From an uncultured Acetatifactor sp. (lineage in GTDB: Bacteria > Bacillota > Clostridia > Lachnospirales > Lachnospiraceae), in the NCBI GenBank assembly GCA_910583845.1, contig CAJUAB010000007.1:44151-108150 (forward strand): a stretch of 64,000 nucleotides of DNA, given 5' to 3'. Under the pieces are notes generated by a model that was not told the DNA's origin, did not search any database, and was given only the letters and a program-made list of their open reading frames with translations. The position numbers and the translations under genes are program-made. Shown here in pieces: positions 41,921-51,210 of this stretch (positions within the stretch are counted from its first letter, which is position 1; every line of letters starts with the position of its first letter).

Positions 41921-42487
41921 ATGGGCAAAGGCTTAAGAAGGAAGGACAACCGGGGCGTCTCTCTGGTGGAGCTGATTATTGTCATAGCCATTCTGGGGGT
42001 CATCATCGGAGTGATGGGCTATGGTATGGGGATGGTCAGCAAAAAGCCCGTGGATGAGTGCGCCAAAAAGATTGAGATGATTCTGAACCAGAGCCGTACC
42101 GGCGCCATGGGGAGCACCGAGGCCTGGGTGGAGCTCTATCTGAACAATGCCGCCGACAGACGGGTAACGGTGAAAACCCATCTGTTGAACAATACCCGGG
42201 GAGGCATTCCGGACCCGAAAGAGACAGAGTCGGTGATCGGCGGTGCCGGTGTGGGGGTCCGGCTCTACTATAACACGGGCGGCGGCGAAAACGGGATGGA
42301 CCTGGGTACGGAGCATCAGAAAATCGGCTTTAAAAGGGACAGCGGCTCCCTGACAAGCGGCGTTGACCGGGACGGGAATCACGGCAACGCGGGCGGCAGA
42401 GTCTATACCAGAATAGAGATCTATAAGGGAACGTATGTGAGGACGATCGAACTGGACAAACTGACGGGGAAGGTCAGGCTGTATTAG
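41921..42487 (+). CDS. Minor pilin (prepilin-type)
   Basis: A 188-residue pilin-like protein. The signal is DNRG/VSLVELIIVIAILGVIIGV with Glu at +5; the residue after the cleavage site is Val rather than Phe or Met. The head is small, polar and Gly-rich. AGAGGA lies upstream. It belongs to the set of minor pilins that form the initiating tip complex. Confidence 0.85.
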   Translation: MGKGLRRKDNRGVSLVELIIVIAILGVIIGVMGYGMGMVSKKPVDECAKKIEMILNQSRTGAMGSTEAWVELYLNNAADRRVTVKTHLLNNTRGGIPDPKETESVIGGAGVGVRLYYNTGGGENGMDLGTEHQKIGFKRDSGSLTSGVDRDGNHGNAGGRVYTRIEIYKGTYVRTIELDKLTGKVRLY

Positions 42488-42512
42488 ATGTGGCGGCAGG
42501 AGGTTGGTGGAC

Positions 42513-44942
42513 GTGACGATGAGAAAAGATCATAAGGGCTATTCGCTGGTTGAACTGATCTGTACCATAGCGATATTCAGCATCATTATTACCGGTGTGG
42601 GAACCGCGATGGTAGTCAGCGCCCGGAATTATCAGAACGGCAGTGTGGAGCTGGATTTACAACAGCAGGCCCAGATCACATCCAATCTGCTGACCAATCT
42701 GATCATTGACTCGGACAGAGTGGTGGAGGCCGACGGAAGCCGTCTGGTTCTGGAAAAAGTGGAAGCCGGTGTGCTGGTTACATATGAGATACAGCTGGAG
42801 AGTGACGGAAGCGGCGGATATAAGATTACCTATACCTCCAATGAAGGCTCCGGGATTCTGGCGGAAAATGTGGAGGCATCGGGCTTTAGTGTAGCCCGGG
42901 ACGAGGGCGGCAATGTGGATTTCACATTAAAGTTCCGGGAGGGCGACAGGGAGTATGAGAGCGTATATCATGTGACGCCCAGAAACGGTGTCACCTCCGG
43001 CGGCGCGGCCACAACCGGTGCGGCCAGCCTCTTTGTGGAGAATGAGATTGTTCTGGAGCCTGGGGAGACTTATGACCTGAATGTCCGGGTGCTGGGAACG
43101 CCCACACAGGGATTTACGGTTCAGGGGCTTGAGGGGCACACGGACACAAGCGGGACAAAGGCGGAGGCGGTGAATGGAAACACGGCCCGCATCACGGTGG
43201 GGCTTGGGGAGACAAGCGAAGTGTTTCACTTTCAGATAAAACCTCAGGACAGCGCCATAGCGCCTCAGAATGTAAATGTCAGGGTGAGACGTGTAAACGC
43301 GATCCATGCGAGCGGCTATAAGACCGGCGGTACCGTCAACAAGGCAGGTGCCAGCTATAAGGTCACCGCTCCGCTGGCCGGTACAAATCTGGAGAGGATT
43401 CCCGGGGCATGGTATGATGTGAACTATGTTGATCCCTATGCGGTGAACTGGTCCTTTGTGTTTACAAAAGACAGCGCAACCCTCAATGCCATGGATTACA
43501 TTGAGATTACCGGACAGGGAATGGAGGGCAATATTCCCTATGTCATGTTCAGACTGAAGCAGAATATGACAGAGGGATGCAGACTGAGAGTGACCGGGAC
43601 GGCTCTGCACCCGGAGGGCGTGGAGCCGGTCAATATAAGCAATAAGACCAATAAGTCAGGTGAGAAGTACGGTACGGTGAGCGGCTTCTGGGATCTGGAG
43701 TATCAGGCATGGAAAAGAAACGGGAAGCTGGATATCGCGATCCACCATCTGGGGGACGCGGATATGACTACTTCCTGGGCGGACGGAAAACCTCATTATA
43801 CCCGGGAGGCAAAAGTTTCTTATTGGGCATATGATAAGTACGGTAACTATCTGGAACAGGCCTCCGCGCCCTGGGGGTATAATCCTTGGACGTCCAATAC
43901 CAATAATGTGCTGAACGCGGAATTGGATGGCGCGAATGTCAGGGATATATGGTCGCTTATTCTCAATGTTGAGACATCATCGGGCCCCGATACCTACAGT
44001 AAGATACCTTACAGTACACCGTATTATATGACCAATATCACAGACAGATGGTATACGGACTTGTCACCGGCCAACGGATACAGCTATAGATATAACTATG
44101 GCGCGTTCAGCCGTAAAGATGTGGCCAGTTACAGGGTGCGGGTGGATTATCAGTACACAAACGCAGCGGGAGAAGTGGTATGGGACAGTATAGAAGATGA
44201 GCATGCGGTGGAAGATGTCTCTATTTTATATCGAAATTCGCTGGCATCCGACTGGATCAGAGACAATATCATCTATGTGACAACTCTGGACAGCAGAGAA
44301 AATTATAAGGTATATTTTAAATTTGACAGGGGATGGGAGGGGGATGATTACTATTTCTCACTCCTGGAAAGATTTGTGGGCGTTGTGGCGGATAAGCCGG
44401 GAAACATTCATGATATCCGGCGCGATATAAGGGTCAGCGGGGCTTCTTCCCCCAGCGGAGTTTCGGGCGGCAATCCATGCGTTACGTTTTCTCTGACGGC
44501 TGAGGAAAAGGCGGAGTGCAAGGCATTGACACAGGGAGAGGGAGACAGGATCACGGTCAAATACGAGTACAATCCCTATTTTGGCAAAATGAATTTTCTA
44601 TTTACAGGTCAGCATGGATTTGACGATCTGACGGATATAAACAATTATGTTGAGCTGCCTGCCGAATCCTATCCGCACGGTCTGACCCAGGCGCAGATGG
44701 ATGCCGTGAAGGGATGCGCCGGTTCCGTTGTATTTTGCTTTAAAGAGCCGAATATCACAGGCGCGGTATTTGAGACCATGTATTGTCCCACTCTTACGGA
44801 ATATGGGCCGGTGTATTATATTGATGACAACACACGCTTTACCATACAGGCCGCAACGGCTCAATATCAGAAGCTGGTTGGCGGCATGTGGAGTTCCGTT
44901 ACTAACCTGACCTGGAATGGAAGCGGCTGGACGGCAAATTAA
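42513..44942 (+). CDS. Very large minor pilin with about 770-residue extracellular domain
   Basis: An 809-residue protein, far larger than normal pilins. The N-terminus has the prepilin signal HKG/YSLVELICTIAIFSIIITGV. After about 60 residues of pilin helix comes a repetitive beta-rich, Tyr/Asn/Asp/Gly-rich region, including an immunoglobulin-like segment around 170-250, consistent with an adhesin at the pilus tip. There is no sortase motif. GTG 42513 is preferred, nine bases after AGGAGG; TTG 42504 and ATG 42519 are alternatives. It is the last gene of the pilus operon, and a strong hairpin follows. Confidence 0.82.
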   Translation: MTMRKDHKGYSLVELICTIAIFSIIITGVGTAMVVSARNYQNGSVELDLQQQAQITSNLLTNLIIDSDRVVEADGSRLVLEKVEAGVLVTYEIQLESDGSGGYKITYTSNEGSGILAENVEASGFSVARDEGGNVDFTLKFREGDREYESVYHVTPRNGVTSGGAATTGAASLFVENEIVLEPGETYDLNVRVLGTPTQGFTVQGLEGHTDTSGTKAEAVNGNTARITVGLGETSEVFHFQIKPQDSAIAPQNVNVRVRRVNAIHASGYKTGGTVNKAGASYKVTAPLAGTNLERIPGAWYDVNYVDPYAVNWSFVFTKDSATLNAMDYIEITGQGMEGNIPYVMFRLKQNMTEGCRLRVTGTALHPEGVEPVNISNKTNKSGEKYGTVSGFWDLEYQAWKRNGKLDIAIHHLGDADMTTSWADGKPHYTREAKVSYWAYDKYGNYLEQASAPWGYNPWTSNTNNVLNAELDGANVRDIWSLILNVETSSGPDTYSKIPYSTPYYMTNITDRWYTDLSPANGYSYRYNYGAFSRKDVASYRVRVDYQYTNAAGEVVWDSIEDEHAVEDVSILYRNSLASDWIRDNIIYVTTLDSRENYKVYFKFDRGWEGDDYYFSLLERFVGVVADKPGNIHDIRRDIRVSGASSPSGVSGGNPCVTFSLTAEEKAECKALTQGEGDRITVKYEYNPYFGKMNFLFTGQHGFDDLTDINNYVELPAESYPHGLTQAQMDAVKGCAGSVVFCFKEPNITGAVFETMYCPTLTEYGPVYYIDDNTRFTIQAATAQYQKLVGGMWSSVTNLTWNGSGWTAN

Positions 44943-44959
44943 TTGCATAAAACAGGCAG

Positions 44960-44995
44960 TGAATCCGGCGTTCTCTCTGGGAAACGCCGGATTCA
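44960..44995 (+). terminator. Hairpin after the pilus operon
   Basis: TGAATCCGGCGTT (44960-44972) pairs perfectly with AACGCCGGATTCA (44983-44995). There is no T-run, so it may protect the mRNA end instead of terminating. Confidence 0.6.
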
Positions 44996-45099
44996 TTCAA
45001 GTAGTGTTGTGCGGCTGCGGATATCCGGAGCCAGACACGCTCCGGGATGACAGGAGGCATTGCAACGAATAATTTGTCGGAAACACAGGCCTCTGTTTC

Positions 45100-45128
45100 T
45101 TGACATAAACCTGAAACTGTAATAATGT
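45100..45128 (+). promoter_or_regulatory. Promoter of the hybrid histidine kinase
   Basis: TTGACA (45100-45105), 17 bp, TAATGT (45123-45128), 57 bp before the start codon. Confidence 0.55.
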
Positions 45129-45184
45129 ATTTTTAGTATACGGAAAACCCTGTTGACAGCAGTCGGATTATAGAGAGAGGCAGT

Positions 45185-48064
45185 ATGGTAAATTACGTTA
45201 TAATATTGGAATGCTTTGGCATGTTTCTGACAGCCCTGGCGCTGCTCCTTCTGCTGAACGGAGACGGGGCCAAGGAGCAGAAACTGCTGATTATCATTAT
45301 GTGCGGTTCGCTGGTGCAGAATGTGGGCTATTTGCTGGAGCTGACTGCCACTGCGGTGGAGGCGGCCATGACAGCGGTGACGGTGGAAAATGTGGGGTCG
45401 GCGTTTGTGCCGCTGTGTTATTGCTGGTTTATCTATATCTACTGTAATATGACTCCGCCGAAGAGGCTTCTGAGATTTCTGGGCGTGGTCAGCTTCCTGT
45501 CTCTGCCCGCGGTATTTTTTAACTGGCATGGCCTTTTCTATCGGGAGGTCAGGTGGGTGGCGAACGCGGAGGGCTTTTACCATATCAGGATCAGCTATGG
45601 CCCGTTATATGTCATTTTTTTTATCGGCCGCATCATTGTTCCCTATACTCTTTGTATGTACACATTGACCAAGGCCATCCGGGAACGCTCGGACCGGCAG
45701 GTCAATCGCCAGTATCGGACAATTCTGGCGATTTCCACCCTGCCCGTCATGGTTCTGATTGCCTATGTATGCAAATTGGTGAAGGTGTTTGACTTAACGC
45801 CCGTGACGCTGACGATTTCCATGTCCATGGTGGTTATTGTGATCTGGAGCCGCCGGAATTATGATTTCCGCCATCTGGCGGCGGACAAGGTTCTGGAGAG
45901 TATGGGGGACGGTGTGATTGCCCTGGACGCTCATGACCGGCTGGTCAGCTACAACAGGGCGGCGGCGAATATTTTTACCAATCTGTCTGCCCATAAGCCG
46001 GGCGAGAATATCCGGGTAGTGGAGGATTTTCAGGAAGAGATGCTCAACAAGGATCTTCCGCAGAATTTTTCACTCAACGGACGGCACTATGAGAGTCACA
46101 GCAAGCATATAATAGATGAAAGCGGCAGGATACAGGGGTGTGTTATCCTGATTCTGGACATGACCGATATAGAGGCCTATATCGACGAAATCAAGCAGGT
46201 GCGTTCCCAGGCGGAGAAGGCCAGTATTGCGAAAAGCGAATTTCTGGCCAATATGTCCCACGAGATCCGGACCCCCATGAACGCCATTATTGGGTTGAAT
46301 GACATCATCATGGAGGAGTGCGGGGACAACGAGATCTATGACCATGCCAAGGATGTGCAGTCCGCGGCAAAAAATCTGCTGACAATCATCAATGACATTC
46401 TGGATCTTTCCAAGGTGGAAGCGGGTAAAATGGAACTGGTGAAGGAGGACTATTACATAAAGGTAATGGCGGACGAGGTCATGGGAATGATGGATATGGC
46501 GGCTTCCAAGCGGGGGCTTCTCCTGAAATATGAATGTGATGAATCCATACCCTGCGGCTATAACGGAGATGACGGCCGAATCAAACAGATCCTGATCAAT
46601 ATACTGAGCAACGCCATCAAATTTACGGAAAAGGGATATGTGCGCGCAAGTATTACCGGGAAACCGGGAAGAAAGGCGGATGAGGAACTGATCACCTTCT
46701 GTGTGGAGGATACAGGCTGCGGTATCCGGGAGGAAGACCTTGAAAAGATTTTCGAGGATTTCCGGCAGGTGGATTCCAGGAGGAACCGCAGCGCGGAGGG
46801 CACAGGGCTGGGACTTGCCATCGTGAAGCACCTGGTGGGAATGATGGAAGGCACCGTCGGGGTGGAAAGCACCTATGGCAGGGGAACCACATTTACGATT
46901 ACGATTCCCCAGAAAATTGTGGACAGCCGACCGGTATCCGCCATGCCGGACATCTCGCGGACTGAGCATAAACTGACGGATCTGTTTACCGCGCCGGATG
47001 TGAAAGTGCTTATTGTCGATGACAATGTGATCAACCGGAAGGTTGCCAGGGGTTTTCTGAAAAATTACGCCTTTGATCTCACCGAGGCGGGAAGCGGGCC
47101 GGAGGCCGTGGAGCTTGCGCGTGATCATCGGTACGATATTATTTTTATGGATCATATGATGCCCGGTATGGACGGCATCGAGGCCGCCGAGATCATCCGC
47201 AGGGACTGCGGTGAAAACGGAAAAGCCCCCGCGATGGTGGCGTTGACGGCCAATGCCATGGAAGGTATGCGGGAACATTTTCTGGCCTGCGGTTTTCAGG
47301 ATTTTATCGCGAAGCCTCTCGACAGGAAAGAACTGAACCAGCTTTTGCTGCGCTGGGTGCCGGAGGAGCGCAGGCATCCCGAAAGCGTGGAGGAGGAACC
47401 CGGGCTCCCCGACACATTCCGGATTGACGGGCTTTGTATGGATGCTGCCATGCAGTATTATGCCGGCGGCGCGGAGGGCTTTGTGGAACTTCTGGAGCTT
47501 TACTGCCTGGATGGCAGGCGAAAGACCGGACTTCTGCGTGAGCTTGCGGAATCGGATATTGCACGATATCAGATAGAAGTACACGGACTCAAGAGCGCCT
47601 CGGCCAATATCGGAGCCATGGATGTCTCGGCGATGGCCCGGGAGCAGGAAAAGGCGGCGGCGCGGGGGGACAGAGAATATATATCCGCACATTTTCCTAT
47701 GCTGCTGGCGGAATATGAGACGCTCATTGCCAATATTGAAGACTTTCTGGAGGGGTACAGACAGGGAAAGACACCCACGGAGAAACTTCCCTGCCCGCCC
47801 GCGGAGGAGCTGAGGGAACAGGTGGCTGCGGCGCTGGAGCAATTGAAGCATTTCCATTCCAGAGAATGCGCGGAAAAAGTGGATGCGCTGCTGGGCTGTG
47901 AACTGCCTAAAGACGTGGAGGAGCACCTTTTACGGATACGGGAACAGCTGAGGCTGTATGAAGATGACAACGCGGAAGAAATGCTGGGGCAGCTCCTGAG
48001 CGCGCTTAAAGACGCCGGTCAGGAAAGAGCAGGGGAGCGCCGGAGTGTGGAGACAAAGCAGTAA
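45185..48064 (+). CDS. Hybrid sensor histidine kinase with 7-TM N-terminus, REC and Hpt domains
   Basis: A 959-residue signalling protein. Seven hydrophobic segments occupy about 1-225, like the N-terminal 7-TM region of some clostridial kinases. A PAS-like domain (about 233-335) precedes the HisKA box with phospho-acceptor H359 in MSHEIRTPMN. The ATPase motifs DTGCGIREEDL and GTGLGLAIVK follow. A receiver domain has D656 in IIFMDHMMPG, and an Hpt domain has H800 in VHGLKSA. The chain thus contains a complete internal phosphorelay. The next gene encodes a stand-alone response regulator, a likely output. The signal is unknown. Confidence 0.92.
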   Translation: MVNYVIILECFGMFLTALALLLLLNGDGAKEQKLLIIIMCGSLVQNVGYLLELTATAVEAAMTAVTVENVGSAFVPLCYCWFIYIYCNMTPPKRLLRFLGVVSFLSLPAVFFNWHGLFYREVRWVANAEGFYHIRISYGPLYVIFFIGRIIVPYTLCMYTLTKAIRERSDRQVNRQYRTILAISTLPVMVLIAYVCKLVKVFDLTPVTLTISMSMVVIVIWSRRNYDFRHLAADKVLESMGDGVIALDAHDRLVSYNRAAANIFTNLSAHKPGENIRVVEDFQEEMLNKDLPQNFSLNGRHYESHSKHIIDESGRIQGCVILILDMTDIEAYIDEIKQVRSQAEKASIAKSEFLANMSHEIRTPMNAIIGLNDIIMEECGDNEIYDHAKDVQSAAKNLLTIINDILDLSKVEAGKMELVKEDYYIKVMADEVMGMMDMAASKRGLLLKYECDESIPCGYNGDDGRIKQILINILSNAIKFTEKGYVRASITGKPGRKADEELITFCVEDTGCGIREEDLEKIFEDFRQVDSRRNRSAEGTGLGLAIVKHLVGMMEGTVGVESTYGRGTTFTITIPQKIVDSRPVSAMPDISRTEHKLTDLFTAPDVKVLIVDDNVINRKVARGFLKNYAFDLTEAGSGPEAVELARDHRYDIIFMDHMMPGMDGIEAAEIIRRDCGENGKAPAMVALTANAMEGMREHFLACGFQDFIAKPLDRKELNQLLLRWVPEERRHPESVEEEPGLPDTFRIDGLCMDAAMQYYAGGAEGFVELLELYCLDGRRKTGLLRELAESDIARYQIEVHGLKSASANIGAMDVSAMAREQEKAAARGDREYISAHFPMLLAEYETLIANIEDFLEGYRQGKTPTEKLPCPPAEELREQVAAALEQLKHFHSRECAEKVDALLGCELPKDVEEHLLRIREQLRLYEDDNAEEMLGQLLSALKDAGQERAGERRSVETKQ

Positions 48065-48084
48065 ACAGTAGGAGGCAAACAAAT

Positions 48085-48546
48085 ATGGATCAGACAGAAA
48101 AGAGAAATTCTCAAAAGCGTATTCTGGCGGTGGATGATACCGCGGTTGTTCTGACGCGGATTTCTAACACGCTGCGGGAAGACTATGAGGTGATTACAGC
48201 CAATTCAGGAGTACGGGCCCTGAAATATCTGAAAGAGGAGAAACCGGATCTTGTTCTGCTGGATATTCAGATGTCGCCCAAGGACGGCATCGAGACGTTG
48301 CAGGAGATCCGCGCCATGAAGAACCGGGAGGATATACCCGTAATCATGCTCACGGGAGTGGAGGATAAGGACACTGTTTTGGAGGCCGCCAAGCTGGGGA
48401 TCTGTGATTATATCCTGAAACCTTTTCAGTCGGAGGAGCTGCATGAAAGAATCCGCCGGGTCTTTGAACAGAAGGGGCAGACGCGCCCCAAGACGCTGAA
48501 AAAAGAGGATATTCTGAAGCATCTGGCGGACAGTGCCCAGAAATAG
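48085..48546 (+). CDS. Single-domain response regulator
   Basis: A 153-residue CheY-like receiver. Acidic residues are in ILAVDDT, the phospho-acceptor Asp is in VLLDIQMSPKDG, and the conserved Thr and Lys are in IMLTGV and ILKPF. There is no DNA-binding domain; the C-terminal helix (about 130-153) is short and charged. GTAGGAGG lies upstream. It starts 20 bp after the hybrid kinase, so it is probably the relay partner and may act by protein contact. Confidence 0.9.
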   Translation: MDQTEKRNSQKRILAVDDTAVVLTRISNTLREDYEVITANSGVRALKYLKEEKPDLVLLDIQMSPKDGIETLQEIRAMKNREDIPVIMLTGVEDKDTVLEAAKLGICDYILKPFQSEELHERIRRVFEQKGQTRPKTLKKEDILKHLADSAQK

Positions 48547-48547
48547 A

Positions 48548-48576
48548 ATGACATTTCAGGCAGTTTGTGCTAAGAT
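48548..48576 (+). promoter_or_regulatory. Promoter of the CapA-like gene
   Basis: ATGACA (48548-48553), 17 bp, TAAGAT (48571-48576). It partly overlaps the end of the response regulator gene. Confidence 0.5.
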
Positions 48577-48649
48577 GGTAATGCGTACTGGAAATGTGTA
48601 AGCCGGTCTTTGGCAAGGACCGTAAACAGGAGCTGCAAGGAGAGGCAAT

Positions 48650-49870
48650 GTGTTGAAAGAACTTATTATAAGGACCGGTCTGAGCGCGATGCTGGCAGTC
48701 ACGCTGTCTGCCTGCGGCAGTGGACCGGCCCTGCCTTTTACCGATCTGGTCTTTGGGGGAGAAGGGGGCGCTTCCTGGGATCTGCCGGGGACGGAGGAGC
48801 AAACCGACGTGTACGATGAGCTTGCGAAGCCTCTTCCCACAGACAGGCCGGTGGAGGAGACAGAGGCAGAAGAGCAGGAGGAGACCCTGCCGGACGCTTC
48901 CTCTATGCCGGAAGAGATCATTCAGACCATCACGATCTCCGCGGCGGGGGACTGTTCTCTGGGAAATCATCAGGATCAGGAGTATGCGTATTCTTTCCGG
49001 CAGGTCTACGACGGGATTGAGGATGAGGGTTACTTTTTTGCCAATGTACAGGATTATTTTGCCAATGATGATATGACCATCGTCAATTTCGAGGGGGTGC
49101 TTACTTACAGCGAGGAGAGGGATGAGACCAGAACCTACAATATCAAGGGTGATCCGGGGTATGCCCGGCTTCTGACGGCGGGGCATATAGAGACGGTGAG
49201 CTTCGCCAACAATCATCGGCTGGATTATGGTGTCCGGGGGAGCGATGACACGGTGGCGGCGCTGGAGGCAGAGGGGATTTTATATGCCTATGACAAAAAT
49301 GTGTGTGTCTATGATACGGAAAAGGGAATCCGGATCGGTGTTGTCTCCGTCAATGAGGTGGCCTGGGGGCTGGGCAGCGAGAAACTGCTTGAAGAAGGAA
49401 TCGGCAAATTGCGGGAGCAGGGAGCGGATCTGATCCTGGCCTGCTGTCACTGGGGCATCGAGAGAGAGAACTACCCCACGGAGAATCAGCAGTACCTGGG
49501 GCGCAAATGCATTGATCTGGGGGCGGATCTGGTCATCGGGCACCATCCCCATGTGCTCCAGGGGGTGGAAGAATACAACGGGAAATTCATTCTCTACAGC
49601 CTGGCAAACTTCTGCTTCGGGGCCAACCGCAACCCGGCGGATAAGGACACCATGATCTTTCAGCAGACTTTTACCTTTATAGACGGTGTAAAGCAACAGG
49701 ACAGGCAGGCGCGGGTCATTCCCTGCTCGGTAAGTTCCGTGAAAGATCGGAACAATTTTCAGCCCACCCCGGCACAGGGGGAGGAGGCGGCCCGGATCAT
49801 TGGACGGATCAATACCTACAGTAAAGATTTCGGCGTAGTATTCGGGGAAGACGGAATGCCGGCGTACTGA
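48650..49870 (+). CDS. CapA-like lipoprotein (poly-gamma-glutamate/metallophosphatase family)
   Basis: A 406-residue lipoprotein with a lipobox LSAC at about residue 22 and an acidic linker. The CapA/PGA_cap metallophosphatase-type domain begins near residue 90: ISAAGDCSLG, then IVNFEGVL, SFANNHRLDYG, CCHWGIE and HHPHVLQG. CapA family proteins are linked to poly-gamma-glutamate or other polymer export; without capBC neighbours the substrate is unknown. The start is GTG 48650 or TTG 48653, both near AAGGAGAGG. It may have its own promoter. Confidence 0.86.
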   Translation: MLKELIIRTGLSAMLAVTLSACGSGPALPFTDLVFGGEGGASWDLPGTEEQTDVYDELAKPLPTDRPVEETEAEEQEETLPDASSMPEEIIQTITISAAGDCSLGNHQDQEYAYSFRQVYDGIEDEGYFFANVQDYFANDDMTIVNFEGVLTYSEERDETRTYNIKGDPGYARLLTAGHIETVSFANNHRLDYGVRGSDDTVAALEAEGILYAYDKNVCVYDTEKGIRIGVVSVNEVAWGLGSEKLLEEGIGKLREQGADLILACCHWGIERENYPTENQQYLGRKCIDLGADLVIGHHPHVLQGVEEYNGKFILYSLANFCFGANRNPADKDTMIFQQTFTFIDGVKQQDRQARVIPCSVSSVKDRNNFQPTPAQGEEAARIIGRINTYSKDFGVVFGEDGMPAY

Positions 49871-49963
49871 CCGCCTTTCGGATGTACGGGACGATGGCGC
49901 ACGGGAATCTTTGTGCCCGCAGAGAATATTTTCAGCATATAATTAAGAGAAAGGACAAGGGCT

Positions 49964-51100
49964 ATGGAAAAGAGAAGAATGGAGAAACTGGGGATCGAGA
50001 CCTCCCTGCTGGGATTTGGCTGTATGCGCTTTCCCACGGACGGGGAAGGGAAAATTGAGCGGGTGCAGGCCAGGGCCATGATGGAGAAGGCCATGGCGGC
50101 GGGCGTGAATTATATTGACACCGCCTATCCTTATCACGGCGGGGAGAGTGAACTTTTTGTGGGGGAGGTGCTGAAAGAGCATCCCAGAGACAGTTTCTAC
50201 CTTGCCACAAAGCTGCCCCTGTGGGAGGTAAAATCCCTGGAGGACGTGGACAGGATTTTCAACCGGCAGCTGGAAAAGCTGCAGGTGGAATACATAGATT
50301 TCTACCTGATGCATGCGCTAAACGGCGGTAAGTGGAGTGAGATGTTGAAAATGGGGGTGGTAGAACGCCTGGAGCAGCTTAAGAAGGAGGGGAAGATCCG
50401 CTGGCTGGGATTTTCCTTCCACGACAGCTATGAGGCCTTTGAGGAGATCTTATCCGCCCGGGACTGGGATTTCTGCCAGATTCAGCTGAATTATATGGAC
50501 ACGGAGGAACAGGCCGGGATGAAGGGCTATGCCCTGGCCGAGGAAAAGGGTGTGCCCATGGTGATTATGGAACCTGTCAAAGGCGGCTCTCTGGCGGCTT
50601 TCGCGTCGGACATTACCGAAAAATTCCATGCGCATGATCCCCAGGCCAGCATGGCGTCCTTTGCGCTGCGCTGGGTGGGGTCGCTTCCCAATGTAAAGGT
50701 GGTCCTCAGCGGTATGAGCAGCATGGAACAGGTGGAGGACAATCTGAGGACTTTCGGTGATTTCAGGCCTCTGTCCCAGGCGGAGCAGAGCACTGTCAGA
50801 GAAGTGGTGGATCTGATGAAGAGCCGCGTCCAGAATGGCTGCACAGGCTGCCGGTACTGCATGCCCTGTCCCGCCGGTGTAAACATTCCCGGCACCTTTG
50901 GCTGCTGGAACCGCTATCATATGTATCAGAACTATAATGTGGTGAAACATCACTGGGAAAATGATCTGGGGGACGCAGGGCAGGCAAAGAATTGCGTCAA
51001 GTGCGGCAAATGTGAACAGGTCTGTCCCCAGCATCTGCATATCCGGGAGGACCTGGAGCGGGCGCAGGCGGATCTGGATGCTCATGTGTATATCGTGTAA
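49964..51100 (+). CDS. Aldo/keto reductase with C-terminal ferredoxin-type clusters
   Basis: A 378-residue protein. Residues about 1-280 are an aldo/keto reductase barrel (GFGCMRFP, VNYIDTAYPYHGGESE, YIDFYLMHALN). The C-terminus has Cys-rich motifs, CTGCRYCMPCPAGV and CVKCGKCEQVCPQ, typical of [4Fe-4S] binding. The combination is common in anaerobes as a probable NAD(P)H- or ferredoxin-linked carbonyl reductase. The catalytic Asp and Tyr of the AKR site are in the IDTAYPY region. The substrate is not known. Confidence 0.9.
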   Translation: MEKRRMEKLGIETSLLGFGCMRFPTDGEGKIERVQARAMMEKAMAAGVNYIDTAYPYHGGESELFVGEVLKEHPRDSFYLATKLPLWEVKSLEDVDRIFNRQLEKLQVEYIDFYLMHALNGGKWSEMLKMGVVERLEQLKKEGKIRWLGFSFHDSYEAFEEILSARDWDFCQIQLNYMDTEEQAGMKGYALAEEKGVPMVIMEPVKGGSLAAFASDITEKFHAHDPQASMASFALRWVGSLPNVKVVLSGMSSMEQVEDNLRTFGDFRPLSQAEQSTVREVVDLMKSRVQNGCTGCRYCMPCPAGVNIPGTFGCWNRYHMYQNYNVVKHHWENDLGDAGQAKNCVKCGKCEQVCPQHLHIREDLERAQADLDAHVYIV

Positions 51101-51210
51101 CCGGGCCGCGTGATTCAGTTCCTGCCCGGCATATGCCCCGTAACCGGGCGGCATGCGCCGGGCAGGAAAAATTTGTGTGTCTGTCGGAAAAGAATCTACA
51201 GGAGGGCTGT

